In this document: piece after piece, positions 25,240 through 34,057 of the stretch
How the letters are laid out: each line of letters opens with the position of its first letter
Numbering within the stretch: position 1 is the first letter of the stretch
NCBI RefSeq assembly: GCF_905220995.1
Contig: NZ_CAJNBJ010000019.1
Location: 1 to 64,000, forward strand
DNA from: Nitrospira defluvii
GTDB lineage: Bacteria; Nitrospirota; Nitrospiria; Nitrospirales; Nitrospiraceae
Length of the DNA: 64,000 nt
Direction of reading: 5' to 3'
Notes under the pieces: model-generated
What the model was told of the DNA's origin: nothing
What the model saw: only the letters and a program-made list of their open reading frames with translations
The model's database searches: none
Translations under genes and position numbers: made by a program

Positions 25240-26307
25240 ATGCAAGGACCGGCCGGCCAATACCCGACGTTACAGGTTCATCCGGGCAGACGCTGCAACC
25301 TGCAATGCTTGCATTGTTATTCGGATTCGGGACCGGCAGTGTCCGAGCAGTTGGAGATCGAACTGCTGCAGGCAGCCGTCGCCGACGCGGCCTCCATCGG
25401 CTATCGGGTCATGTCGGTGTCAGGCGGAGAGCCGCTGTTGTATCCGGCGTTGGGGCAGCTGCTGCGCGCAGCCCATGCCGCGGGGCTCGTGACGACCGTC
25501 ACGACGAACGGCATGCTCCTCGATCAACGTCAGCTGGACGTCTTACAGGCTGATTGCGACCTTGTCGCAATCAGCCTCGACGGCATCCCGGAATCCCACA
25601 ACTTCATGCGCAATTCGTCGCGCTCATTTGATGAGATGTGCGCTCGCCTCCCTGCGCTACGCGCCTCAGGCATTCCCTTCGGATTTATTTTCACACTGAC
25701 GTTTCACAACGTGCACGAGCTGGACTGGGTCGCTCAATTCGCCTTCGAGCAGGGAGCCTCGTTGCTCCAACTTCATCCCCTGGAACCGATCGGCCGGGCC
25801 ACGTGCAGATTGGGTGACTCCTATCCGGACGGCGAAGAAAACGCAGCAGCTCTCTGCGAAGCAGGACGCATCCGCGAACTGTACGAGGGAGACCTCGACG
25901 TGCAGATCGATCTCGCGACGGTGCCGGCCATGCTGGAACACCCGACACGCGTGTTTGTACGAGAAGCGACGTTGTGCGGAGCACAGACCGTGGCCGATGT
26001 CATCGCGCCGTTGGTTATCGAGACCAGCGGGCTCGTCTCACCCATGCAGTATGGATTTCCTCGCGCCTGGGCCTGGGGAAACATCAAGGACCGATCGTTA
26101 CCGGACCTGGCCGCAGACTGGATCACGCGCGACTATGCCGCCTTCCTGACGCTTTGCCGCCTCGTCTATGAACAGGCGGTGCGCAAGGACAACGAACCGG
26201 TACTGAATTGGTACGAACAGGTCTATGCCGCAGCTTCTCAATTTGCTCCCGCACAGGTACGCGAGCAACTCATGCACACCTGCTCATCCGACAGCCCCGC
26301 TCGATAA
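25240..26307 (+). CDS. Radical SAM protein of peptide-maturase type
   Basis: A 355-residue radical SAM enzyme. The [4Fe-4S] cluster motif CNLQCLHC is at residues 19-26, close to the N-terminus; the SAM-binding GGEP segment (VMSVSGGEPLLYPALGQLL) is near residue 65; CDLVAISLDGIPESHN follows. The C-terminal part has TLCGAQTVADVIAPLV, then IETSGLVSPMQYGFPRAW. This resembles a SPASM/twitch segment that has lost its second Cys. The layout fits PqqE/anSME-like maturases. It lies 9 bases behind a small protein gene and converges with the eCIS locus. Confidence 0.82.
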   Translation: MQGPAGQYPTLQVHPGRRCNLQCLHCYSDSGPAVSEQLEIELLQAAVADAASIGYRVMSVSGGEPLLYPALGQLLRAAHAAGLVTTVTTNGMLLDQRQLDVLQADCDLVAISLDGIPESHNFMRNSSRSFDEMCARLPALRASGIPFGFIFTLTFHNVHELDWVAQFAFEQGASLLQLHPLEPIGRATCRLGDSYPDGEENAAALCEAGRIRELYEGDLDVQIDLATVPAMLEHPTRVFVREATLCGAQTVADVIAPLVIETSGLVSPMQYGFPRAWAWGNIKDRSLPDLAADWITRDYAAFLTLCRLVYEQAVRKDNEPVLNWYEQVYAAASQFAPAQVREQLMHTCSSDSPAR

Positions 26308-26329
26308 CAGGCGGGTCACGCCTCGCGCT

Positions 26330-27514
26330 TCACAGCGCCCACCTCGGAAGATCGCCGCAGTGTCTCCCTTGCCACTCACCGCCTACGTATTCTTTCAACA
26401 CGATGCCGGCGAATCGCTCCATTTGCCCGGGCGTCTTGGTATCGGCGGGATCCTGTTCGTTCACAAAGCTCTCTTGCGCCGAGTCCCACCGGTACACCTT
26501 AGTCTCCTTCCCTGTCTCATTCGGGACGACATGAATCGAATTGCACTGGTCATCGTAGTGGATCTTGTTCGTGTTGCCCCACATGCCCTGGGTATGGTCG
26601 ACGATGTGCGGCGGCGGCAACGACGTCGACGAAGGCGGACGACCGGGAACGACCGCCGAGGCCGGCTCTCCCTTGACCGTGTCGATCCCTTCCACATTCA
26701 AGGTCTCCTCCCGCCCGCACATGTTCATCACGGTCATGTCGGAGGTCGTGATCTCCAGAATTCTCCAGTGATTGGCTAACCAGAAGTCATGGCGCTTCTG
26801 GTCGCCGTACTCACAGTCCGGCTTACCTTCCAGCTGATGGTCCGCGCGAAAGATACCCGTGAGGTTCCTGTTCTTCCGATCATGTACCTGCGCAAAACAA
26901 CATTCCGGACGCTGCGGACAATGAATCGCCCCGAGCAGGAAGAGATCCGCCACGCGGGTGTCGCAATCCGGTTCTGGTAATCCTGAGGCCGCTGATACTT
27001 CTTGTGCGCCGTTCGACGGCTCCAGCCCGGCACGTTGCAACAGGCCCGACTGCCCCGAACTCCCGAAGGCCTTGTCCTGTTGCACCACATGAGCCAATTC
27101 ATGACTCAGCAGCGGAAAGTTGTCCCTACTCTTGAGACCGGCCGCGGAAGATCCCAGCACGACCTCATGGCCGACCGTGTAGGCCCTGGCTCGAACCGCT
27201 TCAGCCGACGCAGCCGCCCGCCCATCACGATGCACGCGCACCTTCCCAAAGTCATGTCCAAACCGCGATTCCATCTCCCCACGGAATCCTGGTTCCAACG
27301 GCTCTCCCGGCGAAGCGAGCACGTCATAGACCAGGGGTGGAATCGTGCCGGTCCAGGCATGGGGCAGTGACTTCCCGTTCTGTCGGGCACGACAATCCTG
27401 ACAGGTGTTGCCGCAGGAGCAGGACCGGTCACCCTGCCGCCCGTCCGACAATACCGCACTTCTGCTGGAGGAACTCCCGGAAGGACGTGATTGGGCCTGC
27501 AGCCTTCGTGTCAT
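26330..27514 (-). CDS. eCIS-core (DUF4157) cargo-like protein, unknown C-terminus
   Basis: A 394-residue protein, last gene of the eCIS locus. The N-terminus has a short CxC...CxxC cluster (SCSCGNTCQDC), then the eCIS-core header: YDVLASPGEPLEPGFRGEME, RFGHDFGKVRVHRDGRAAAS and the HExxH segment LLSHELAHVVQQD near residue 135. The C-terminal 220 residues contain many Cys and His (HCPQRPECCFAQVHDRKN, CEYGDQKRHDFW, GGEWQGRHCGDLP) and no recognised domain. DUF4157 proteins are known eCIS-associated cargos. The start at 27514 has AGGAGG at proper spacing; the ATG just before is too close. Confidence 0.8.
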   Translation of the reverse strand: MTRRLQAQSRPSGSSSSRSAVLSDGRQGDRSCSCGNTCQDCRARQNGKSLPHAWTGTIPPLVYDVLASPGEPLEPGFRGEMESRFGHDFGKVRVHRDGRAAASAEAVRARAYTVGHEVVLGSSAAGLKSRDNFPLLSHELAHVVQQDKAFGSSGQSGLLQRAGLEPSNGAQEVSAASGLPEPDCDTRVADLFLLGAIHCPQRPECCFAQVHDRKNRNLTGIFRADHQLEGKPDCEYGDQKRHDFWLANHWRILEITTSDMTVMNMCGREETLNVEGIDTVKGEPASAVVPGRPPSSTSLPPPHIVDHTQGMWGNTNKIHYDDQCNSIHVVPNETGKETKVYRWDSAQESFVNEQDPADTKTPGQMERFAGIVLKEYVGGEWQGRHCGDLPRWAL

Positions 27515-27562
27515 CATTGACCTCCTGTCGGTCCCCACACATCGACGCGCTCCACAGGATCG

Positions 27563-30073
27563 CTACTGCATGAAACTGAATTGCTCGGCATACCACCTCA
27601 GATATGTACCCTTCGAGTTTTCCTGCTGCATGAGTTTGATGCGTTCTTGCACCAAGCCTGCCTCGTCAAGTCGATCGTACTCACGGAGTTGATCATCCGT
27701 GACATCGTGAAGTCTCTCAAAAGTCAGTCTGTCCTCGCCTTCGATCTCAACGAAATACCGTTCGATGGTGGCATCATACCCGTACTTCACGGAATTCCAG
27801 CTCCCCTCGGGCGTCTGGAAATGAATCCACTTTCTGACGCCACCGACAAGCTTTCCGAGCCGAATTGTGTCCTCTTCAGCCGCTTCGAGGTCCGCAAGCG
27901 AGGGATGGCGATACCCAGGTTCATTCGCCACCCCAGGGTGCACATGGGAGATGGTCAACCACCGGACTTCCGGCGTATTTCCCGGATAGATCACGCCTTT
28001 TCTTGAGCCGACCACAACCGCATACGTCCCTGCCGGATACTCACCCGTTCCAGTAATCGCCTTGAGTATCGCCACCTCAACTTCATCCGCACCGCGATTC
28101 GCGGCCCATGCCGTATAACGTTCCAGCAGTGATTCTCTATCGGCAGCCTTCGCTACGATCGTTCCTGGTGACACTGGACCAAGCATCGGTACCAGCGCGG
28201 TGCAGTTAGTTGGCCCATCCGAGAACCGGCACCAGGCGCCATTGGACTGCTCTCTCCACTGGTGGCCGTTGCCCAGATCCACCTCATTGACATATTTTCC
28301 ATCGCTCCCGCTGATGGGCAGCTTCGTCGAACGTTTCACGATGGCCAGTTCCTGATCGGCCAAGTCCTGCGGGAGGGCATCGGGGAACTCAAGCTGATTG
28401 CCGGTTCTCGCCAACAGCGCCTGCTCCTCGCGCGTGAGGTTGGGCAGCCCCTGAGGGAGTCGTGCTGCGACCGAGGGACTTGAGTTGGTGGAGGCATCCG
28501 GAACTGCAACATGACCCCGTGCCTTATCGGGAAGCCGCGTCGCTGAAGGTGCGGGTGTGTCGGGCAGATCAGGAAAGACCAGCGCGAAATCGCGGACCAT
28601 CCCGGCCACACGAGGAACCTGCTTCATCGCAGCCAGCGACTTTTGCAGCATTGCCACGGGACCGATTTCAATGCCGACCAACGCGAGCAGGAGCTCGATA
28701 ATCGTCGGACCAATCAACTTGCCGACCTCATAGGCGAATATCGGCAGGCTCTGCTGCAGAAGGTGATCAAGGGCAGCCGCCTGGCTTCGCCCGAACTCCT
28801 CCCCCAACGAAGCGGCCAATTCCTCCCCGTCCGGATCGCTCAGCACCAGAATCGTCTCGCGCGCCGCCGCTTCGATCGCCACCCACTGTTGGGGATTCAG
28901 CAATTGCACCAGCTCAAGCATTTCATCGACCAGTCCACGAACGGCGCCGATGGCAAACGGGGTCGGGAAAACCATATTGAGGGCGGCCATGCGCCGAAGC
29001 CTGGCCGCCAAGGCTGCAACATTCGCCCCCTCCAGCCCCACGAGCATGCCGTTCACAAAGGCCGACGCGTTCTGAACCTTCGACACCAAGGGATCTTCGA
29101 ATTCGCCACCGGTATGGGAAAACAACTTCCCGGCCCCGGGCGGTGACAGAACCTCGCCGTCCTCCGTCACAAATGCCTCGACTTCCGCCCGGCCTTGCAC
29201 GTTGGAGACGGAATAGTTGCCTCGCTCGTTCGTTCCCTCGTGAAAGAGGGTCTCGGCGTTGGTGAATCGGGAATAGCGGCCGGAGAGCCCTTCCCATGTC
29301 AATCGATAGAGCCAGAGCCTGTCGTATTCATGCAGGATCACGATCGGCTCGCGCCGCGCGATGGCCTCCACAATCGCGTGGCTGCGTTGTGTGGCAGGCA
29401 CATTCACGGCCAGCCGCTCACGCGCGATCAAACTCGCCGGCCACGAACTTCCCCAGGTACCCACCTCTTGGCCCGCAAAGAGCGGTGGGCGATCCGCGAG
29501 AAACTCTTCGGAATCCGGCTCCTCCTCGTCGGTGTAAAATAGCGGCGCCACGGCAGAGCGGGCTTGCACCGGCAGAGCAACACCAGCCTGAAAGCCGGCG
29601 GCAGCCAGGCCGGCTTCCTGCTCCGCCTCATGGCGGGACGATGGCTCCGTGCGCCCATCGACCGAAGGAGAAGCTGCACGGCGATACTGCAGGATGTGCG
29701 CGATCTCATGGGCCACGACAGGCGGAGAGGGTTGAGGAGAGGCAAAGACCAGAGTCTCAGGCCAGGCAGCGGCACGGGCCCCGGAGTCTGTCAGGAGCGC
29801 GGATGCGCCGCAGTAGGCCCGCACCGCGGACAGATCGACGGCGAAGGCTCGCTCCATGCCGGCCCGGTAAGGCACCGGGCCTGGCGCTACGCTTGGATAA
29901 ATGGTGAATCGGCTTGGGTGGTGAGTCAGCTGAGGGAAACCGGGGCCGGACTCCAGCGCCCCTGCGTCCGCAGTCTCGTCGAGCGCAGAGTTAGGGAACG
30001 CTGCACTCCGACGCAGCGTCGATGCGCCTTCCTGTTGCCCAGCCGCTGCTCTGGCCTGATTGACCCGCTCCAT
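27563..30073 (-). CDS. Large eCIS cargo-like protein with divergent DUF4157 and JAMM-like C-terminus
   Basis: An 836-residue protein. The N-terminal region has a divergent eCIS-core domain (AFAVDLSAVRAYCGASALLT; HExxH in PPVVAHEIAHILQYRR near residue 125). A long helical middle includes hydrophobic stretches such as TIIELLLALVGIEIGPVAM. The C-terminal 200 residues contain HVHPGVANEPGYRHPSLADL (residues 710-729), which fits the HxHP...PSxxD pattern of JAB/JAMM metalloproteases, after EVRWLTIS. This may be an effector; enzymatic assignment is tentative. It follows the small coiled-coil gene by 30 bases. Confidence 0.72.
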   Translation of the reverse strand: MERVNQARAAAGQQEGASTLRRSAAFPNSALDETADAGALESGPGFPQLTHHPSRFTIYPSVAPGPVPYRAGMERAFAVDLSAVRAYCGASALLTDSGARAAAWPETLVFASPQPSPPVVAHEIAHILQYRRAASPSVDGRTEPSSRHEAEQEAGLAAAGFQAGVALPVQARSAVAPLFYTDEEEPDSEEFLADRPPLFAGQEVGTWGSSWPASLIARERLAVNVPATQRSHAIVEAIARREPIVILHEYDRLWLYRLTWEGLSGRYSRFTNAETLFHEGTNERGNYSVSNVQGRAEVEAFVTEDGEVLSPPGAGKLFSHTGGEFEDPLVSKVQNASAFVNGMLVGLEGANVAALAARLRRMAALNMVFPTPFAIGAVRGLVDEMLELVQLLNPQQWVAIEAAARETILVLSDPDGEELAASLGEEFGRSQAAALDHLLQQSLPIFAYEVGKLIGPTIIELLLALVGIEIGPVAMLQKSLAAMKQVPRVAGMVRDFALVFPDLPDTPAPSATRLPDKARGHVAVPDASTNSSPSVAARLPQGLPNLTREEQALLARTGNQLEFPDALPQDLADQELAIVKRSTKLPISGSDGKYVNEVDLGNGHQWREQSNGAWCRFSDGPTNCTALVPMLGPVSPGTIVAKAADRESLLERYTAWAANRGADEVEVAILKAITGTGEYPAGTYAVVVGSRKGVIYPGNTPEVRWLTISHVHPGVANEPGYRHPSLADLEAAEEDTIRLGKLVGGVRKWIHFQTPEGSWNSVKYGYDATIERYFVEIEGEDRLTFERLHDVTDDQLREYDRLDEAGLVQERIKLMQQENSKGTYLRWYAEQFSFMQ

Positions 30074-30103
30074 CGAGGTCTCATATGCGGGCGGCCACAG
30101 CCG

Positions 30104-30424
30104 CTATTTGCCCCGCCCCTTCCCCCGAGTCGGGCGCGGAGGCGTCGGTTGCTCACCGAAGCGCTTCTTGTCTTCCTCGATGAGTTTTTCCAAGGCGGAA
30201 ATCTCCGCCTGATACCCGGACAGCTGTTGATCGATCTGGCGTGTGAACGAGGCTTTCACCTCCGCAAGGTTGGACATCCTCGTCTTTAATTCTGCCACCG
30301 TCGCCTCCCTGGCCGCTATCGTCGCGGTCTGGGTCGGCGGCTTCTTAAATGCCGCCTCCAGGGACGCCCTGGCCTCGCCGATCACCTTTGCCTGTTCCGC
30401 CACCATCTGATTTAAAGTCGCCAT
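30104..30424 (-). CDS. Small coiled-coil protein of the eCIS locus
   Basis: A 106-residue, highly charged helical protein (MATLNQMVAEQAKVIGEARA, then AELKTRMSNLAEVKASF and SALEKLIEEDKKRFGE) with a disordered basic tail rich in Pro, Arg, Gly and Lys. AAAGGAGAG precedes the start. It lies between the beta-helix protein and the large cargo-like gene and might be a chaperone, but no family is recognised. Confidence 0.65.
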   Translation of the reverse strand: MATLNQMVAEQAKVIGEARASLEAAFKKPPTQTATIAAREATVAELKTRMSNLAEVKASFTRQIDQQLSGYQAEISALEKLIEEDKKRFGEQPTPPRPTRGKGRGK

Positions 30425-30539
30425 CGCTGCTCTCCTTTACACACGTCGTAGATTGCGGAAAATCTCGTTTATTGCATCATAGCTTGCACTGAGGACCGCG
30501 TGCCGCCTCGCGTCAACATACCTCGAAGGATGTGCAAAA

Positions 30540-30650
30540 TGGCCGTCCAGCAAGGCCGCAGTCAGTGAAGACCCGACGCGTACCCTTGCAGTACGTTGAG
30601 AGTCTGAACGCAACGAGAACACCGCCGGCGGTCCTTTTCTGCATCCTGCC
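30540..30650. repeat. Dispersed intergenic repeat, copy B (inside the eCIS locus)
   Basis: The core at 30574-30600 (CGACGCGTACCCTTGCAGTA...) is a CGTAC...GTACG palindrome shared with copy A. The tail at 30630-30649 (CGCCGGCGGTCCTTTTCTGC) aligns with the tail of copy C (GCGGACGGCCTTTTTGAGC). It sits in the 230-base gap between the beta-helix gene and the coiled-coil gene. Its CCTTTT tract after a GC-rich stem could act as a plus-strand terminator. Confidence 0.6.
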
Positions 30651-30654
30651 ATCC

Positions 30655-33600
30655 CTAGGGTCGATTGAAGCCGGAGACCGGGGATGGAATTCCTCCGAAG
30701 TTCACCGGGTTGGCTTGAGCCAGGTTGCCCATGTAGACCGCCTCCTTCATGCCGTGGAAATCCACGGACGGGATCGGCACATTGGTCTTGATGTGATTGC
30801 CCATCACGATCGCGCTTCGGGCTGAGAGAGACACGGTTGCGGTCCCCTGGGCGGCTACGCTGGCGTGCCAACAGAAATTATTGCTGAAGAAGAGCCGCTC
30901 GAAGCGGCGGAACAACGTGTCGCTCACATTTTGCTGAGCGATTTCAACTAACGCCGTTCGACCAGGCCCGAGAAATTTATTATCGAGAATCTGCGCGCTG
31001 AATCCGAACACCACCTGGCCTGCCCCGAATGTGATCACCTGTTCCAGCCAGCCACGCATCCAGAGCGCGCGGTGCTCCTGATTGGCATCCAAGAGGGCGG
31101 CGTTTGCATAAGTGACCAGGTTGCTCTGCACTCTCGCCTCAAGAATGAGATCCGCAATGATGCCCCAGGACAAGGCACTGATGGTCGTATTGTCCGGCGA
31201 GACCCCGGTATTCATCACCTCACAGGACTCCACACACAATTCCCCGAGCTGCACGGAGGCCCCGATGCCGATGGATGGAGCTTGCTGGTAGCCACAGTTC
31301 AAGACTCGATTCTCTGTCAGCGCACATTTGGCAAACCCGACCAGGCTGAGAATACCCCAATGCCGCATGTCTTCGACGCGATTCTGGCTGCACGTGAACG
31401 ACGTATGAAAGACCGCGGTGATCCCGCCGACGCCCCGCACCAGGCTGTTGTCGGCCAGCACGTTCGCCGTCCCGCCGCTGGCCGCGATGGGCCAGGCGGT
31501 GTTGGTGACCCGATTTCCCTGCGCCCGAACCCGACTCGAAAACGCCAACAGAATGCCGAATCGCACCTCCTGTCCCTCGCTGCCCACCGTATTGTCGAGC
31601 ACTTCGGCTCCCTCATTGCCGATCACCACGATGCCGTCCTGCACACCGAAGGCCAAGTTGCCCGACACTCTCCCTCCGAGAGATCCGAGACTGCCGTTTG
31701 CGCCCAGCCTGGCCAACAGCAGCGCAATCGGCCGAACCGAGCCTGCCTCTTTCAACAAGGAGCGGAGTTGATTGCGTTCGACGACCGCATCCCTGCCGCT
31801 GACGGAAATGCCGCCGTATTCCGGGGAATTGTAGAGGAGAATGTTGTCGCTGATGACACAGCCATCGGCAGCCACATCAATGCCGAACGCCTTCAACGTC
31901 CCCGGATCCACCTCTGCCCCCAGCCGCACGATATAGTTCCCGGCAATGGTGGAACCGGCGGCCAGCGAAAACGGGGTGCCGGTCAGAGCTCCATTGTTCA
32001 GCACAATGCCAAAAACAAACCCCAGAAGGCGATTGTCCTCGATGCGCGCCGGAAAGGACAGGTCTTGAAGGAGAAGCCCTACCAGACCTCCGTCGCTCTT
32101 CCGTTTGTTTGCGGCATCGAAACTGTTGCCGACGATGACGAGGCCCGTCGTATCGGCGAGCGTCCAGACTCCGTAGTGCACATTGTCGACGACACAACCA
32201 GTCACGCGCACATCGGTGCTGCGGCTGATGACCACACCGGCGATCTGCGTCGACACCTCCGCATGCACCAGGCACCGCTCGAGCGTGGCGTCACGGCAAC
32301 GATCCATCGCCACCATGGCCTGCAGGCCCTGCCCCTGCTGCCCCTTGTTTTCCAGCATCAAGGACACCCCGGAGACGGTCACATGCTCCACCAGCAGCCC
32401 GTTGGGATGCCCGATGTGAAGGAGCTCTGTTCCGTTCTTCCGCAAGACGCGAGCGCCAGCGGTTTCCCCGTGCAACGACACGTTGGACTGTTCAATTCGG
32501 ATCGGCGCCTCAATTTCGTGCTCGCCGACTTTGAGACAGACACATCCGCCTTCCTCCGGCAACGAATCGATTGCCGCTTGGATATCCTCACCAGGACGCA
32601 CCACGACCGTGCAACAGCCGGGAGTCAACTCCGTGAGCGGAGGAAACACCGTCCGGCAGTCGTGAATTTGGCCGTCGGCTTCGATGATCGCGAGATGGCA
32701 GTAATGATGATAGAGACCGAGGGGCGGCGCCAGATCGAGTCGCTCGATATCGGCATCCGCGGTCCTGGCCGCGAAGCACCAATAGTCGCCGCTCTGCGCG
32801 GTCCCTCCCGTCTGCACCGTCAACGTGGCTTGCACCCCGTACTCCAACACAAAGCTGGGATTGGCCGCGGACAGTTCGATCAATCCGTCGGTCGTGAGGT
32901 CCAGGTTCACCAATTGCGAGCCATCCGGTTTTCGCACGATTCCGGATTGATCCCACCGGATCACGCGCAAGTGTTTGGTTGCGTCCGGCACGCCTTGGGG
33001 GAAATCGGCGATCGGCAACGCAGGGGTAAACGTCAACGTCTTGTTGGTGTCATCCACCGTCACCTTGCGCATCTCACCGGGCAGACCGGCGAATTCGCGC
33101 GTATCACTCGTGAATTCCACCCAATCTCCGGTCTTAAAGCGGAGCACGTTATCACGCCCCAGGCTTTCCACACGCACGGTCGTCCGGCCGGCAAGGATTT
33201 CAACAATGGTTGTGGCGACATGCGCATTCTCTCGCGACCACTTCACCTTCGCGGTCGTGTTCGTCGCACTGTGTACCTCGACTCGGTACAGATGATTCTC
33301 CAAGCCGCGATAGCCACCGGTCGGCGGCACGAGGCAGAGATCCGGCTCTGTCGTCACCGCCACCGTCGTGGTGGTCAAGCGAGCGGAGGAGGGACGGTTT
33401 CCTGCAGGCCAACCGGGAATGTCCGTCAGTGGGGTCTCACAGTTCACCTCCGCCGGGATGCCGCCCAGAATCCTCACCTGCCAGGCGGTCTGGTCCCTGG
33501 TCGTTGTATCAACGTTCACGGCCGGCTCGATGAGGTCCGGCGCCTGCAGATACGTCACTTCCCTTCGCCAGACATCCAGGTAGACGAGCGACCGCACCTG

Positions 33601-33972
33601 GGGAGGAATCGTCACCGGGCCGCCGAAGGGCTGATCCTTCACCAACAGTGCCGCCGTGCCGTACTGCTCTTCGATCGTGGCGTCGAGCGCCGGCGCAGTC
33701 CCGTGGTTCTCGGCTACGTACCCATCGACGTACATCCGCCCTTGTCCGACGGTCAGTTCTCCGCCGGTGACGCCGATCTTGAATCCCTCCGGCGTCTCGG
33801 CCGGCACCCCGCAACGCCCCACCACATCGATGGTCTCCGCACGCCAACGGCGATCCTGAAGATCCACATACTCATTCCAATCGGCATCAAGGTCCACTCG
33901 TCCCTGCTGCCGCAGCACGCCCTGGTAATGTTTCTCAGGGTTGAATCGTTTCCGGCTGTAATCGCCACTCAT
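30655..33972 (-). CDS. DUF6519-type beta-helix protein of the eCIS locus (fibre-like)
   Basis: A 1105-residue protein. The first 450 residues match the DUF6519-type N-terminus (MSGDYSRKRFNPEKHYQGVL and GRVDLDADWNEYVDLQD). The remainder is a right-handed parallel beta-helix with short repeating turns (VSGVSLMLENKGQQG, VRVTGCVVDNVHYGVW, VIVGNSFDAANK, TAFGIDVAADGC-like loops). Such proteins are associated with baseplates or act as surface/tail-fibre-like components. GGGAGAG lies upstream. It follows the gpI-like gene by 85 bases. Its role as host-binding element is inferred from fold and place. Confidence 0.75.
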   Translation of the reverse strand: MSGDYSRKRFNPEKHYQGVLRQQGRVDLDADWNEYVDLQDRRWRAETIDVVGRCGVPAETPEGFKIGVTGGELTVGQGRMYVDGYVAENHGTAPALDATIEEQYGTAALLVKDQPFGGPVTIPPQVRSLVYLDVWRREVTYLQAPDLIEPAVNVDTTTRDQTAWQVRILGGIPAEVNCETPLTDIPGWPAGNRPSSARLTTTTVAVTTEPDLCLVPPTGGYRGLENHLYRVEVHSATNTTAKVKWSRENAHVATTIVEILAGRTTVRVESLGRDNVLRFKTGDWVEFTSDTREFAGLPGEMRKVTVDDTNKTLTFTPALPIADFPQGVPDATKHLRVIRWDQSGIVRKPDGSQLVNLDLTTDGLIELSAANPSFVLEYGVQATLTVQTGGTAQSGDYWCFAARTADADIERLDLAPPLGLYHHYCHLAIIEADGQIHDCRTVFPPLTELTPGCCTVVVRPGEDIQAAIDSLPEEGGCVCLKVGEHEIEAPIRIEQSNVSLHGETAGARVLRKNGTELLHIGHPNGLLVEHVTVSGVSLMLENKGQQGQGLQAMVAMDRCRDATLERCLVHAEVSTQIAGVVISRSTDVRVTGCVVDNVHYGVWTLADTTGLVIVGNSFDAANKRKSDGGLVGLLLQDLSFPARIEDNRLLGFVFGIVLNNGALTGTPFSLAAGSTIAGNYIVRLGAEVDPGTLKAFGIDVAADGCVISDNILLYNSPEYGGISVSGRDAVVERNQLRSLLKEAGSVRPIALLLARLGANGSLGSLGGRVSGNLAFGVQDGIVVIGNEGAEVLDNTVGSEGQEVRFGILLAFSSRVRAQGNRVTNTAWPIAASGGTANVLADNSLVRGVGGITAVFHTSFTCSQNRVEDMRHWGILSLVGFAKCALTENRVLNCGYQQAPSIGIGASVQLGELCVESCEVMNTGVSPDNTTISALSWGIIADLILEARVQSNLVTYANAALLDANQEHRALWMRGWLEQVITFGAGQVVFGFSAQILDNKFLGPGRTALVEIAQQNVSDTLFRRFERLFFSNNFCWHASVAAQGTATVSLSARSAIVMGNHIKTNVPIPSVDFHGMKEAVYMGNLAQANPVNFGGIPSPVSGFNRP

Positions 33973-34057
33973 GTGCGCTCTCCCAATGATTAAAACGGTT
34001 CATGTTCACGGTCCGGACGGCCTCGCTCGCGACCTGGCCCCACAACAGGGTTCCTCC

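Noticed and set aside
27563-30073. Assignment of the hydrophobic middle to a transport channel
   Set aside because: The hydrophobic runs are short and mixed with charged residues; a channel call would be overinterpretation.
31072-33993. A 973-codon open frame on the plus strand
   Set aside because: It is fully antisense to the beta-helix protein gene, whose family match, ribosome-binding site and operon position are convincing. The frame is His/Arg/Pro-rich, as expected of a shadow in high-GC DNA.
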